Source: CAYUXF01 sp964448755 (GTDB lineage Bacteria; Margulisbacteria; Termititenacia; Termititenacales; CAYUXF01). Taken from it: a stretch of 46,216 bases of DNA. The translations under genes were made by a program, and so were the position numbers. Of the stretch, positions 33,258-42,195 are shown piece by piece. Position 1 is the first letter of the stretch. Every line of letters begins with the position of its first letter. The stretch is from assembly GCA_964448755.1 (NCBI GenBank), contig CAYUXF010000005.1, forward strand, positions 1 to 46,216, written 5' to 3'. The notes under the pieces are model-generated. The model was not told the DNA's origin and did no database searches. It saw nothing but the letters and a program-made list of their open reading frames with translations.

Positions 33258-34725
33258 TTAAAGACCACGATCTTTGATGTAATTTTAAGTAATAAACTAT
33301 ATCAGTTATTTTATATTTTTCTAGTGTATACTTGGTTTGCTGCCCGAGCCGGGAATGAAAAAGTTTCATGGAAACATCGGTTTTAACATAGTCAGAATCT
33401 TCATATTTTTTGTCATATCTAAAAGGCGAGCCACCTTTTTCTCTCAAATAATCAACAACCGTCCCTTTGGCGGTAAAGATCCAGAATTTTTTCTGACCCT
33501 GAATGAAGTCATATTCGCGGTACCAGAAAAAAGGGTTTTTATTGTATTGAACGTTATCGTAACCAAGGCCGGGGGTGAGACAGATATCAAAAGGCAAGTT
33601 AATTGGTCGGGACAATTCGTTTAAAAACTCATATTTGGTCGCTTCAGTTTCTCTGGTGACTTCAGTTATGACCCCATGTGAAGTTTTATTGCGGAAGACC
33701 AGTCCGTAATAGGGTAGCGGAAAAGTACCGTCAAAAATAATTTCCGGTTCACGATTAACTATTTCGTTGTTAATTTCTTCGTATTTAGAGGCATCTATTC
33801 TTATTGTAGCGCCGGAGAGATCGCGGATATTTTCGTTATAACGGAAGAGATCGTTAAAAGAGATCTTTTTTTTATTGGGCAGATCTATAAAACTGTGTTC
33901 ATAAGACAATAGTTCCTGTGTTCGATCGTACTGCCAGTTATCGGTAATATAGGTTAAATGATCGCGCTCGCTAAGGCGCACTATTGCCTGGCCGCCGTAA
34001 CCGGCTCCTTTTTCTTCGGAGCGGCCAAACTGCAGATTGCCATAGATGTATTCGTTGCCATAAACGTGAATATTCTCACGCCAGTAGCGCCCTCTGAATT
34101 CGTTTTCCCCGAACTGCGGTAAAGGGTCCGGCAGTTGATAAGAATTGCGACGCTCGTCAATGATCAGCTGCGGCGCATAAAAGAATGGATAGCCGAACAG
34201 CTTTAAGAAAATATGTTTGGCAACATACCAGCCCGGGTAAATATCTAGTTGGCCCATGGCCAGGTCTAGCTTAAGCTGGGTAATACCTACTTCTAATTTT
34301 TTTAAAGAAACGCTTTTGCCGTAAAAAGAAAAATTTTCTGTTTCGTAAGTCATTGATTTTGTTTGCACTACGACATCGCTGGCGTCAAAGAACATGTTAG
34401 AGGCGTTGTAAATTATTTCTTCTCCGCTGATCGTATAGTCCAGATATTCCATATAAAAGCCGCCGGCTAAGACTAATTTATTTTTACTGGTATCAAAAGT
34501 CGCTTTATTGGCTCGCATTTTGGCGCCGTCATAATAAAGAACGACATCTTTTTTGGCGGAATTTCTTGAAGTAAAATAAAGATATTTCCCTTTTTTAGTC
34601 ATTTTGGTCGCGGTTATTTTCAGAGGCCGGCCGTTAAATTTTTTAGTATAAGTGGCGGCGTTGATCTGCGCTGATAAAAAGAGCAGGAAAAAGAGAGTTA
34701 ATAATATGTTCTTTTTTTTAATCAA
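33196..34725 (-). CDS. LptD/OstA-like outer-membrane protein, first copy
   Basis: 509 residues. Start is TTG at 34725, 8 nt inside the end of the DJ-1 gene; no better start is visible. A Sec signal peptide (KKKNILLTLFFLLFLSAQINA) is followed by an OstA-like beta domain, where TFDTSKNKLVLAGGF and GEEIIYNASNMFFDASDV resemble LptA repeats (about 55-240), and then a Tyr/Trp-rich barrel-like region. LptD forms the outer-membrane channel that inserts lipopolysaccharide; a typical LptD is larger (about 700-800), so this is a short relative. It sits with its paralogue and lpxB. Confidence 0.7.
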   Translation of the reverse strand: MIKKKNILLTLFFLLFLSAQINAATYTKKFNGRPLKITATKMTKKGKYLYFTSRNSAKKDVVLYYDGAKMRANKATFDTSKNKLVLAGGFYMEYLDYTISGEEIIYNASNMFFDASDVVVQTKSMTYETENFSFYGKSVSLKKLEVGITQLKLDLAMGQLDIYPGWYVAKHIFLKLFGYPFFYAPQLIIDERRNSYQLPDPLPQFGENEFRGRYWRENIHVYGNEYIYGNLQFGRSEEKGAGYGGQAIVRLSERDHLTYITDNWQYDRTQELLSYEHSFIDLPNKKKISFNDLFRYNENIRDLSGATIRIDASKYEEINNEIVNREPEIIFDGTFPLPYYGLVFRNKTSHGVITEVTRETEATKYEFLNELSRPINLPFDICLTPGLGYDNVQYNKNPFFWYREYDFIQGQKKFWIFTAKGTVVDYLREKGGSPFRYDKKYEDSDYVKTDVSMKLFHSRLGQQTKYTLEKYKITDIVYYLKLHQRSWSLNAEYSIKKEEWAVDLQIMLL

Positions 34726-35236
34726 TGTTCTTGATCAATTTTACCGCTTCATTGGCAAAGTCTTTGGCTGCTGCTGGTCCGTTGGCAGTAACAATGTTGC
34801 CATCGACCTCTACAGGGTTGCCTTTATATATAACTCCGTATTTTTTCATTTCAGCCAGAGATTCTGGCGTTTCAAAGGCCGTTCCTCTTTTGCCCTGCAT
34901 TAAGCCGGCCTGGGCGGGAATAACGCCGGAAATACAAATAGCGGCAATGATTTTATTTTGTTTGCTCATTTCTTTAATTAAGGAGATGAGCTTTTCGTTA
35001 TGCCAGAAAGTTTTTTGTCCGCCGACGATCAGAATGCAGGCGTAATCGCTAGAATTGACATCATCTAATAAAATATCAACACTAGCTGTTGTCAGTCCTT
35101 TTTTGCCGGTCAGTGGTCCTTTTACCGTAGACCCGGTGATCACTTCAATGCCATTCTTTTCGAAGATCTCTTTGGGTATAGAATATTCTTCGTCGCGAAA
35201 ACCGTCGGGGACTATTAAAAATAAGGCTTTAGTCAT
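34718..35236 (-). CDS. DJ-1/PfpI family protein
   Basis: 172 residues, the normal size of a single-domain DJ-1/PfpI protein. The nucleophile-elbow cysteine is Cys101 (AAICISG), with the conserved acidic residue near Glu17 (FRDEEYSIP). A glyoxalase/deglycase, chaperone or peptidase role is possible; the exact activity cannot be told. AAGGAG precedes the ATG. It is the first gene of the run that continues into the LptD-like pair, overlapping the next gene by 8 nt. Confidence 0.88.
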   Translation of the reverse strand: MTKALFLIVPDGFRDEEYSIPKEIFEKNGIEVITGSTVKGPLTGKKGLTTASVDILLDDVNSSDYACILIVGGQKTFWHNEKLISLIKEMSKQNKIIAAICISGVIPAQAGLMQGKRGTAFETPESLAEMKKYGVIYKGNPVEVDGNIVTANGPAAAKDFANEAVKLIKNID

Positions 35237-35270
35237 GATAATATCTCCTTAAGCTAATTTATAAAAATTT

Positions 35271-35279
35271 ATTATACCA
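35271..35279 (-). promoter_or_regulatory. Extended -10 promoter for the DJ-1/LptD-like run
   Basis: TGG-TATAAT on the minus strand, about 35 nt before the DJ-1 start codon. The -35 region is plain AT-rich. Confidence 0.5.
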
Positions 35280-35340
35280 ATAAATTAATTGAAATTTGAA
35301 ATTATAAATAACGAAATATCAAAAAAAACAAATAAAAATA

Positions 35341-36282
35341 ATGTTATTTAAATTAATTAAACTAGAACAAAAAAGCAGAATAAATACTAAAGATAAACAT
35401 GCCGTTATTTTTGATGGACTTTATCGAACAATGCGGCTTAAGGAAAAAAGAGAATTACAAGAGATAACGTTTTTTACTAACCAGCCCTGGCTGCTCGGGA
35501 TACGTTTTAATTATCTGAAAAATGTTTTTAATAATAAAGAGTTAATAAAAATAAGACTTACAAAGACTGGAGCAGGTTTTTTTCTTGATTGGCTGAACAT
35601 AGATAATGAAATCAAAGCCCGGGACGAGCTTGTTTTCAAAAATAATGTCTGGCAGGCGGTTAAACATAAAACTAATGATCAAAAACAAGCGGAGATGTTA
35701 GATACTTATTATAAAAAAATGAAAATTGGGCAGCAATTAATGGTGCCGGAATTAAAATTCAAAACTAATCGTCCAGAATTTCTGGGAGTCCGCAGAAATT
35801 TTTTAAAAGATCTTTTTGTCAGCGGTGATGAAATTACAATTAAATTGGAGCGAATGAATAAAGGTTTTATTTTAAAGTGGTGCAATAGGGAAGGGGAAGA
35901 GCAGGCTAGCGATGAAATTTATTTTAAAAAAAATCAATGGTGTCTTAAACTAAATGAATCCTCGCAAAAGCTTGATGAGCAGGAGTTATTATTTAAACGC
36001 AAATTGGAGCGTATGAAAATTGGCAATGAAGAGAGAATAGAGAATCTGACATTTTATACAAATCGTCCAAGAATATTAAATGTGTCTATGGACTTTTTAG
36101 AAAACTACTTTTTGCCAGAAGAGACATTGCATATAAAACTTGAGCGGATTAGAGGCGGTTTTATTGTTAAGTGGTGTTCAGTCGATTGGGACGAGCGCTT
36201 TTCTCATCTGCTCTTGCAGCATAAGGAACACTGGTTTGTTAAAAGACCAAAAACTACAGTTGGTTTTACCAGCCGCCTATAA
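35341..36282 (+). CDS. Protein of three tandem ~97-residue repeats, unknown function
   Basis: 313 residues built from three copies of one unit, at about 27-107, 123-204 and 219-301. Each copy holds a short helix-like start (KMKIG/RMKIG), then (F/Y)xTN(R/Q)P at 45, 141 and 239, then LGVRRNFLKDLF-type text, IKLERxxxGFxxKW, and a closing W. The period is 96-98 residues. The unit looks beta-rich and could bind a ligand or nucleic acid. I do not recognise the family. No Shine-Dalgarno precedes the ATG; the upstream region is almost pure A/T. It lies next to two other unrecognised genes. Confidence 0.65.
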   Translation: MLFKLIKLEQKSRINTKDKHAVIFDGLYRTMRLKEKRELQEITFFTNQPWLLGIRFNYLKNVFNNKELIKIRLTKTGAGFFLDWLNIDNEIKARDELVFKNNVWQAVKHKTNDQKQAEMLDTYYKKMKIGQQLMVPELKFKTNRPEFLGVRRNFLKDLFVSGDEITIKLERMNKGFILKWCNREGEEQASDEIYFKKNQWCLKLNESSQKLDEQELLFKRKLERMKIGNEERIENLTFYTNRPRILNVSMDFLENYFLPEETLHIKLERIRGGFIVKWCSVDWDERFSHLLLQHKEHWFVKRPKTTVGFTSRL

Positions 36283-36292
36283 ATTTAATTTG

Positions 36293-36922
36293 TTAATCTT
36301 TTAAAACTGTACGGCTGAATTCTGCAAAATAATTATCTAGGGGCTCTTTTAATTCGGCATTATTGGCATAAAGTTCTTTAATGACTAAGGCAATAGGGTA
36401 ATAATGATCAAAAAACAACTCATCATTAGAAGAATATTCTGTTGAATGGCTCATGAATAATTCATAATTAAAAAAACTATCCAGTATTGTTTTTAATGCA
36501 GAATACTCAAATTTAAAATCAAAGGGTTTTAGAGTATTTTTTATTTTAAAATAACTGAGATCTTTGAGTAGTTTGGCGCTTAAACAATTTTCATGTTCTT
36601 GATAGTCGTTATTCAGTCTTTCATATTCCGCTAAGAGCTTGCGCAGAGAATTATGTGTTAAACGGAGTTGAGAAGATGGTTCTACTTTTTTAATTGCCCG
36701 TAAAAAAAGAGTTAAAAGGACCTGAAAATCATCCAGGTAAAGATCAATATTATTTTTAAATAAGTATTCTATAATTTTAGTTAATTTCCAGAGCGCGGTA
36801 ATGTATTTTCTCTCTTTGGCGGTTTGGCTTTTTCTGAACTCCTGAACAAGCTCTTTGAGCTTTAGCGGGTAATCATCATTGCTAATGATCGCCTCTACAC
36901 TGATCTGTTTGCAATTGAGCAT
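36293..36922 (-). CDS. Hypothetical helical protein, 209 residues
   Basis: Not recognised. Predicted largely alpha-helical, soluble, acidic, with no signal peptide or metal motif. AAGGAG lies 5 nt before the ATG. It converges on the triple-repeat gene (11 nt between stops) and diverges from the next hypothetical gene across 125 bases of AT-rich sequence. Confidence 0.6.
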   Translation of the reverse strand: MLNCKQISVEAIISNDDYPLKLKELVQEFRKSQTAKERKYITALWKLTKIIEYLFKNNIDLYLDDFQVLLTLFLRAIKKVEPSSQLRLTHNSLRKLLAEYERLNNDYQEHENCLSAKLLKDLSYFKIKNTLKPFDFKFEYSALKTILDSFFNYELFMSHSTEYSSNDELFFDHYYPIALVIKELYANNAELKEPLDNYFAEFSRTVLKD

Positions 36923-37047
36923 ATCTGACTCCTTAAAAATAAATGCTTATAATGGTTGTTTAGATAATTCGTAATTTAGTTTAATTTGGTGCAAAATATT
37001 TATTTGCAACAAAATTTTAAAAAGTACGAAAAAGTCTAGTAATTATT

Positions 37048-37575
37048 ATGAAAAATTTAAAAACCAAAATAACTTCGCTGTCAGATCAAAAAAGAAAGAT
37101 CGAATTGGAATCATATCAAATAGATATTGAGAACGGCCACGATGTTAAAATTTTGCTTAGAAAAAAACATGAAGTACTTTATTTAAAATATCAGCCATAT
37201 CTTAATACGTTGTATCGCTCTATTGAAGATGAGTTTGTGGCGGACCAAATTTATGCAACGCTCATGCAGTATATGATCAATCTCTCTTTGCTGGATCTGC
37301 CGGATAATGTAGAAATTGGTTTTTTTACATTGGTATCCGATAATTTTTTTTGGCCAACGCAGCCAGTTTTTTTAGGGCACGCAGATGCTATTCCCCTTTT
37401 GAATTCAATTTTAAAATATTCTTTTGATCTTTTTATTAGGCAAGAATATCTCGATCTGCCTGATATTTATTCTAAACTTAAGATGGAGATCTGTAGATAT
37501 CTGGACGAGAAAGGTGTTTTACCTCCTAATATTGAGACTCTTTTGCCAGATGTTGAAAAACCCCAGTTAAACTAG
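37048..37575 (+). CDS. Hypothetical helical protein, 175 residues
   Basis: Not recognised. The first part (about 5-40) looks like a charged coiled coil; the rest is helical with hydrophobic patches. No ribosome site is visible before the ATG; a weak TAGTAA lies 5 nt upstream. Upstream, GCAAA (36991-36995) and TTTGC (37003-37007) form a small inverted repeat that could be an operator. Divergent from the 209-residue gene; the pair may be related in role, but this is only positional. Confidence 0.6.
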   Translation: MKNLKTKITSLSDQKRKIELESYQIDIENGHDVKILLRKKHEVLYLKYQPYLNTLYRSIEDEFVADQIYATLMQYMINLSLLDLPDNVEIGFFTLVSDNFFWPTQPVFLGHADAIPLLNSILKYSFDLFIRQEYLDLPDIYSKLKMEICRYLDEKGVLPPNIETLLPDVEKPQLN

Positions 37576-37578
37576 TTG

Positions 37579-38724
37579 TTAGCCGCTTTTTTTTATATCG
37601 CTGACTATTCTAGCCATTTGTTTTTTTAGGTCTTCTTCTTGTTCGGTCTGTTCATTCTTAAGGTCAAAACCCACTGCGCCACGCTGTCCACCGCCGCCGA
37701 ATTGTGCTACCAAAACTCGCAAATCAAGGTCATTTTCCAGCGCTTTGTTGTAGCGGCTTAAACTTACCCTGTATTGATCTTTTTGCGGATCATAATAGAC
37801 GATCATGATAATGTCTGCATTAGATTTAAAGCCTAGTTCTTCGGCCAGTTGTTTGCGTAGTCCGGTGATATCATCTGGAATGATCTTGTTGTTTTCTTCC
37901 GGTCCGTTCGGCACAAAAACTTTCCGCATAATATATTTTTTGCCGTGGCTCTGTAAGGTATCAAAACTAGCGCTGGTTAATTCTTTGATCAAGGTGCTTA
38001 TTAACTGCTCATCGTGTTTGCTTAATTCTATTAATTCTAAAAATTTATCATTTAAATATTCCGTTAATGTTTTTGCTTTTTCTTGCGGCGAGATCATTTG
38101 GTAAAGTGTATTAATAATTGTTTTAGTGAAAGGTGTTTTTAAAAAGGCCAGATTTCTGGTATCGGAAATTATGCCAAGTAAAAGAGCTTCGGCTATTTCT
38201 GGTGAGAACTCTTTTTTATTGAGTACATGAAAAAGCAGCTCTGTTGTGGAAGCTACTTGATTACTGACTAGGGTGTTATCTTCCTTGCCAATAAAGCCCT
38301 CTCCCTCGTGATGGTCAATGTCTATGATGGGGGTGTCTTCAGTTAATGTTTTTATATTTATAATAGTGTTGTTCACGCAGGGGGTATCTACCAGAATAAT
38401 GCCATCATATTCCTGCGGCATGTTTTGCAAAACTGTTATTTCTGCCTTTTTGATGAGCTCTTTAAAAACAGCTGGTATTTTATCTTTTTCGCCGATCACT
38501 ATTACCGGTTCCTTGCCAATATTTTTTAAGTAGCCGGCTACGGCTATAGCAGAACCCCAGGCATCACCGTCCGGGTGCTGATGCATAGAAATGAGCGGTT
38601 TTTGCATGGCAGTTATTTGTCCCGATATATGTGCCAATCGTTGCGGCGAAAAATTATTATTTTTTGTTTGAGGAATATTATGTGAGATAAAGCTCTCATT
38701 ATATGTAAGTATCCGTCTGAACAT
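37579..38724 (-). CDS. DHH/DHHA1 phosphoesterase, NrnA-like
   Basis: 381 residues from the ATG at 38724, which has GAGG 6 nt upstream; the GTG six codons earlier is less likely. DHH-domain motifs are HPDGDAWGSA, LVDTP, and IDIDHHE with the name-giving Asp-His-His. The DHHA1 domain near the C-terminus has FGGGGQRGAVGF. Relatives are oligoribonuclease/pAp phosphatases (NrnA) or cyclic-dinucleotide phosphodiesterases; the soluble form without GGDEF or membrane parts favours NrnA. Convergent with the 175-residue hypothetical, 3 nt apart. Confidence 0.87.
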   Translation of the reverse strand: MFRRILTYNESFISHNIPQTKNNNFSPQRLAHISGQITAMQKPLISMHQHPDGDAWGSAIAVAGYLKNIGKEPVIVIGEKDKIPAVFKELIKKAEITVLQNMPQEYDGIILVDTPCVNNTIINIKTLTEDTPIIDIDHHEGEGFIGKEDNTLVSNQVASTTELLFHVLNKKEFSPEIAEALLLGIISDTRNLAFLKTPFTKTIINTLYQMISPQEKAKTLTEYLNDKFLELIELSKHDEQLISTLIKELTSASFDTLQSHGKKYIMRKVFVPNGPEENNKIIPDDITGLRKQLAEELGFKSNADIIMIVYYDPQKDQYRVSLSRYNKALENDLDLRVLVAQFGGGGQRGAVGFDLKNEQTEQEEDLKKQMARIVSDIKKSG

Positions 38725-38849
38725 TAAAAACCTCGCTTTCACTATCAGTATGCCCGTTTTTTGTAAAAATATACGCTGACAATGAGATTTTTTTAGCTAA
38801 ATTCCGATATAGTTTTGCTTATATTATTAAAACGGAGATTATTTAGCTC

Positions 38850-39965
38850 ATGTATCATAAAGTTATAATAGAAATGACCGCTGCAGAAAAAGCTTCTTTT
38901 CTTTTTCGTGAGGAAGAAGTTGTAGATCTGGAAATTATTGCCGAGATGCTAGAGCCGGAACAATTTGTTCTGTTGACCGAGATCCTGCATACACATGCGC
39001 ACCAAACAAATAAAAAAATAATCTCTTACATGGCTAAACTTTGTCTTAAGTTAAATTATTATGATTCCTCAATAATGTATAATCTTAAATTATTAAAAGG
39101 GGATAATACAGAATATTTTACTTCTAATATCTATAGGCATCTTGGCAATGCCTTTCTTGCCAAAGGAGATAGATCTCTGGCTATAGATTATTATGAAAAA
39201 TCATTAGGGTTATCGCCAAATAATTATCGGTTGATGGTTTTGCTTGGTGATATTTCTTTAGAAATGGGAGAAATTGATAAGGCGATCTCTTATTTTGAAA
39301 AAGCTATTCTTCTTGTGTCTGATGATGCTGCTTTTTATAAACGATTAGGGTTTGCTTATAGACGAAAAAACAATTTAGATGAATCAATAGCTGCTTTTAG
39401 TAAGAGTATAAAATTAAAAAAAGATGATCCCTGGGCATATTATGGTTTGGGGTTGTCGTTTTTTGAAGCCGGCCATTATCGTAAAGCGCAAAGAATGTTT
39501 AATGTTTGCGTAAAAAATAACTGGCTGTTAGCTGAATCCTTATATGGTTTGGCGCTGGTTAATTTAGGTAAAAATAACATAAAAAAAGCAAAACATTATT
39601 TTAAAGAAGCTGCTTTGTTAGATAGGCGGTTGGTTGTTGCAGAAAATGTGCCTTTAGATGGGAGTATTTCAAAACATGCCACAGCTCAGGCACTGTTGCG
39701 TAAAGTTGATCTGGAAGATGTAAAAATATTAAAAAATATAAGTATTACCGATAATGATGATATGCATGTTTATCCATATTATGACAATGGTTTGTGGACG
39801 GGTTGTAAAATTGTTTATAATTTAAAAGACAAAGTAATGATAACGGTTATTAATTATAAACTTTATAAAGAGAGTATTGATACCAGACAAAATTCTTTGC
39901 GCGATTTTTTTAAGAAAATTTCTCTTAAATTGCCAAGAACCGCCAGCGGATCGGCGCGGGGTTAA
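38850..39965 (+). CDS. TPR-repeat protein
   Basis: 371 residues, no signal peptide. At least five tetratricopeptide units between about 85 and 265 (YRHLGNAFLAKGDRSLAIDYYEK, then similar units with GDxxLAxxYY/GEIDKAISYFEKA). The N- and C-terminal parts are not recognised. TPR units form a protein-binding scaffold; the partner is unknown. The start has GGAG about 13 nt upstream; the Met eight codons later is an alternative. The following 170 bases (39966-40138) hold no clear feature beyond the next gene's promoter. Confidence 0.78.
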   Translation: MYHKVIIEMTAAEKASFLFREEEVVDLEIIAEMLEPEQFVLLTEILHTHAHQTNKKIISYMAKLCLKLNYYDSSIMYNLKLLKGDNTEYFTSNIYRHLGNAFLAKGDRSLAIDYYEKSLGLSPNNYRLMVLLGDISLEMGEIDKAISYFEKAILLVSDDAAFYKRLGFAYRRKNNLDESIAAFSKSIKLKKDDPWAYYGLGLSFFEAGHYRKAQRMFNVCVKNNWLLAESLYGLALVNLGKNNIKKAKHYFKEAALLDRRLVVAENVPLDGSISKHATAQALLRKVDLEDVKILKNISITDNDDMHVYPYYDNGLWTGCKIVYNLKDKVMITVINYKLYKESIDTRQNSLRDFFKKISLKLPRTASGSARG

Positions 39966-40088
39966 ACGATATCTGTTTTTTTACAGGAATATCCCTCACA
40001 TATTCGCTACAATCTTTGTAGTAAATTACGATGTTTTAACGAAATTTCATCAAAGATCTATAGAAAATATATCCTGAATTGATTTTTC

Positions 40089-40118
40089 TTGGCATGAGAA
40101 ATTCTTTTCACCTAAATT
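40089..40118 (+). promoter_or_regulatory. Promoter for the ORF6N gene
   Basis: TTGGCA (40089-40094), 18 nt, TAAATT (40113-40118). It is followed by CAAAGGAG and the ATG at 40139. Confidence 0.5.
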
Positions 40119-40138
40119 ATTAATTCAAAGGAGTTTTT

Positions 40139-40657
40139 ATGAGTGAAGAAAAAAGTATTATTGCTAATGAGGTTATAGAAAGAAAGATATTGTTTATAAG
40201 AAATAAGAAAGTTATTCTTGGTAGTGATTTGGCTGAACTTTATGGTGTAGAACATAAATATTTAATAAGGCAGGTAACGCGAAATGTAGATCGTTTTCCT
40301 TTTGATTTTATGTTTAGGCTAAATAAACAGGAGGTTTTGTGGTGCCAAAATGTCACCGCAAATATTTCTTCTAAAAGCAGAAGTTTGCCGTATGTGTTTA
40401 CGGAACAAGGTGTAGCAATGTTATCCAGTGTTTTGAATAGCAAGCAGGCTATAAAAGTTAATATTCAAATTATGCGGACATTTACCAAATTGAGAGAGAT
40501 GCTGGCTGGCAATAAAGAGCTCAGAGAAAAAATAGAAAAAATGGAACGTAAATATGACCAGCAATTTCAAATAGTTTTTGATGCTATTAAAAAATTACTG
40601 GAACCACCAAAAGAAAAAAACAAAAAAGAATTTGGGTTTAGATCCAATAAAAGATAA
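40139..40657 (+). CDS. ORF6N-domain protein
   Basis: 172 residues. The N-terminal ORF6N domain (about 12-110) shows the hallmark blocks ILFIRNKKVILGSDLAELYGV, FPFDFMFRL and LPYVFTEQGVAMLSSVLNS (parts shown). A charged coiled-coil tail follows (about 120-155). ORF6N domains are related to KilA-N/antirepressor DNA-binding proteins of phages and occur as stand-alone genes in many bacterial genomes. No other phage genes are nearby, so a domesticated or freshly mobile single gene is more likely than a prophage remnant. AAAGGAG precedes the ATG. Confidence 0.88.
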   Translation: MSEEKSIIANEVIERKILFIRNKKVILGSDLAELYGVEHKYLIRQVTRNVDRFPFDFMFRLNKQEVLWCQNVTANISSKSRSLPYVFTEQGVAMLSSVLNSKQAIKVNIQIMRTFTKLREMLAGNKELREKIEKMERKYDQQFQIVFDAIKKLLEPPKEKNKKEFGFRSNKR

Positions 40658-40697
40658 CAGAGTACAGAGAGATTCCTCCCTCCGCTAATTTAAAACC

Positions 40698-41942
40698 CTA
40701 CATATTCTCTACAATTTTTTTGGCGAATTCCGATGTTTTAACTTTGGTTGCGCCGGCCATCTGTCTTTCCAGATCATAAGTAACGGTTTTATTGGCGATA
40801 GTTTTTTCTATCCCTTTGATTACTAAGTCAGCCGCTTCTTGCCAGCCCATGTATTCCAGCATCATGACAGCTGAAAGGATCAATGAACCGGGGTTAATGA
40901 CATCTTGATCGGCATATTTTGGCGCGGTGCCGTGTGTCGCCTCAAAGACGGCAATAAAATCGGCAATGTTGGCGCCGGGTGCCATGCCAAGTCCGCCAAC
41001 CTGTGCGGCGCAGGCATCAGAGATATAGTCGCCGTTTAAATTTGGTGTCGCTAGTACGGAGTATTCGCTAGGACGTAAAAGAACTTGCTGGAACATTGCG
41101 TCGGCTATCCGGTCTTTAATAACTATTTTTCCCGCCGGCACTTTGCCGTCGTATTTTTCCCAGAGTTCCGCTTCGGTTACCGTTACATCGCCAAACTCTT
41201 CGCGTGCCACTTCGTAACCCCACTCTTTAAAGGCCCCTTCGGTAAATTTCATAATATTACCTTTGTGGACGAGTGTGACAGATTCTTTATTGTGGGCAAT
41301 GGCGTATTCAATAGCTTTTTTAACGAGCCGTTTGCTGCCAAAAGGCGAGATCGGCTTAATGCCAATGCCTGAATCGCTGCGGACATTTTTGCCCATTTCG
41401 TTATTTAAAAAATCGATAACTTTTTTAACTTCAGGTGTTTCAGCTTTCCATTCCACACCGGCGTAAACATCCTCGGTATTCTCTCTAAAAATAACAACAT
41501 CGAGCGCGTCGGGGTCAACTACCGGACTTGGTACTCCGGCATAGTGGCGCACCGGGCGAACGCAGGCGTAAAGATCGAGCTCCTGGCGCATGGTGACATT
41601 TAAAGATCTGATACCGCCGCCAACGGGTGTTGTCAGTGGTCCTTTAATAGCTACAATATATTCTTTAATAGCTGTTAGCGTATCGTTAGGGAGCCATTCA
41701 CCGAACTGATTGAAGGCTTTTTCGCCGGCATAGATCTCGAACCATTCTATTCTTTTTTCGTTGTTATAGGCTTTGGCTACCGCGCCGTCTATAACAAACT
41801 TCATTGCTTTGGTGATATCGGGGCCAATGCCGTCGCCTTCAATAAAGGGGATGATCGGGTCGTTGGGTATATTTAATTTATTATCTTTAATTGTTATTTT
41901 TGTGCCGTTAACAGGTGCTTTAAGATCTTTAAATTCCGCCAT
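40698..41942 (-). CDS. icd: NADP-dependent isocitrate dehydrogenase
   Basis: 414 residues, the homodimeric bacterial type. It converts isocitrate to 2-oxoglutarate with NADP reduction. Substrate and cofactor blocks are EGDGIGPD, GGIRSLNV (the Ser phosphorylated in E. coli), RENTEDVYAG, ATHGTAPKYA and TYDLERQ. Lys-Tyr in GTAPKYA and Tyr/Arg in TYDxER are the residues that select NADP over NAD in E. coli Icd. GGAG precedes the ATG. A good promoter lies 38 nt upstream. No other TCA-cycle gene is in the window. Confidence 0.96.
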   Translation of the reverse strand: MAEFKDLKAPVNGTKITIKDNKLNIPNDPIIPFIEGDGIGPDITKAMKFVIDGAVAKAYNNEKRIEWFEIYAGEKAFNQFGEWLPNDTLTAIKEYIVAIKGPLTTPVGGGIRSLNVTMRQELDLYACVRPVRHYAGVPSPVVDPDALDVVIFRENTEDVYAGVEWKAETPEVKKVIDFLNNEMGKNVRSDSGIGIKPISPFGSKRLVKKAIEYAIAHNKESVTLVHKGNIMKFTEGAFKEWGYEVAREEFGDVTVTEAELWEKYDGKVPAGKIVIKDRIADAMFQQVLLRPSEYSVLATPNLNGDYISDACAAQVGGLGMAPGANIADFIAVFEATHGTAPKYADQDVINPGSLILSAVMMLEYMGWQEAADLVIKGIEKTIANKTVTYDLERQMAGATKVKTSEFAKKIVENM

Positions 41943-41979
41943 TTTTTCACTCCATTTATTTATTTCTTAAGAGAAAGTG

Positions 41980-42008
41980 ATTCTACACAAACCGGCAAAG
42001 TTTTTCAA
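41980..42008 (-). promoter_or_regulatory. Sigma70-type promoter for icd
   Basis: On the minus strand: TTGAAA (42008-42003), 17 nt, TAGAAT (41985-41980), about 37 nt before the ATG. Confidence 0.8.
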
Positions 42009-42100
42009 ATAAACTTGTGTGAGAAACCTGATCTTTTTTTTGCTTATAATGTTAAGTATTAAGTAACAGCCACTTGACGTGGTAAATTGCTTAAAATTTA

Positions 42101-42130
42101 TTGAAATTATGCGAAAATTAGTGTTAGAAT
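42101..42130 (+). promoter_or_regulatory. Promoter for the MerR-like gene and the giant secreted protein
   Basis: TTGAAA (42101-42106), 18 nt, TAGAAT (42125-42130). The -35/-10 hexamers are the same as those of the icd promoter. Confidence 0.75.
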
Positions 42131-42134
42131 CCTG

Positions 42135-42147
42135 ATAGTTTAACTAT
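42135..42147. promoter_or_regulatory. Possible operator over the transcription start
   Basis: ATAGTT-T-AACTAT, a perfect 6-bp inverted repeat with a 1-nt centre, 4 nt after the -10. It covers the expected transcription start site. It may be bound by the MerR-like protein encoded next; inference only. Confidence 0.45.
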
Positions 42148-42195
42148 TAGCTTTAACTTAATGATTCTGCAGCCAGGGGGGTAAAGAGGACGCAG

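Noticed and set aside
40139..40657. Prophage marked by the ORF6N protein
   Set aside because: No integrase, capsid, terminase or attachment sites nearby; flanking genes are cellular.
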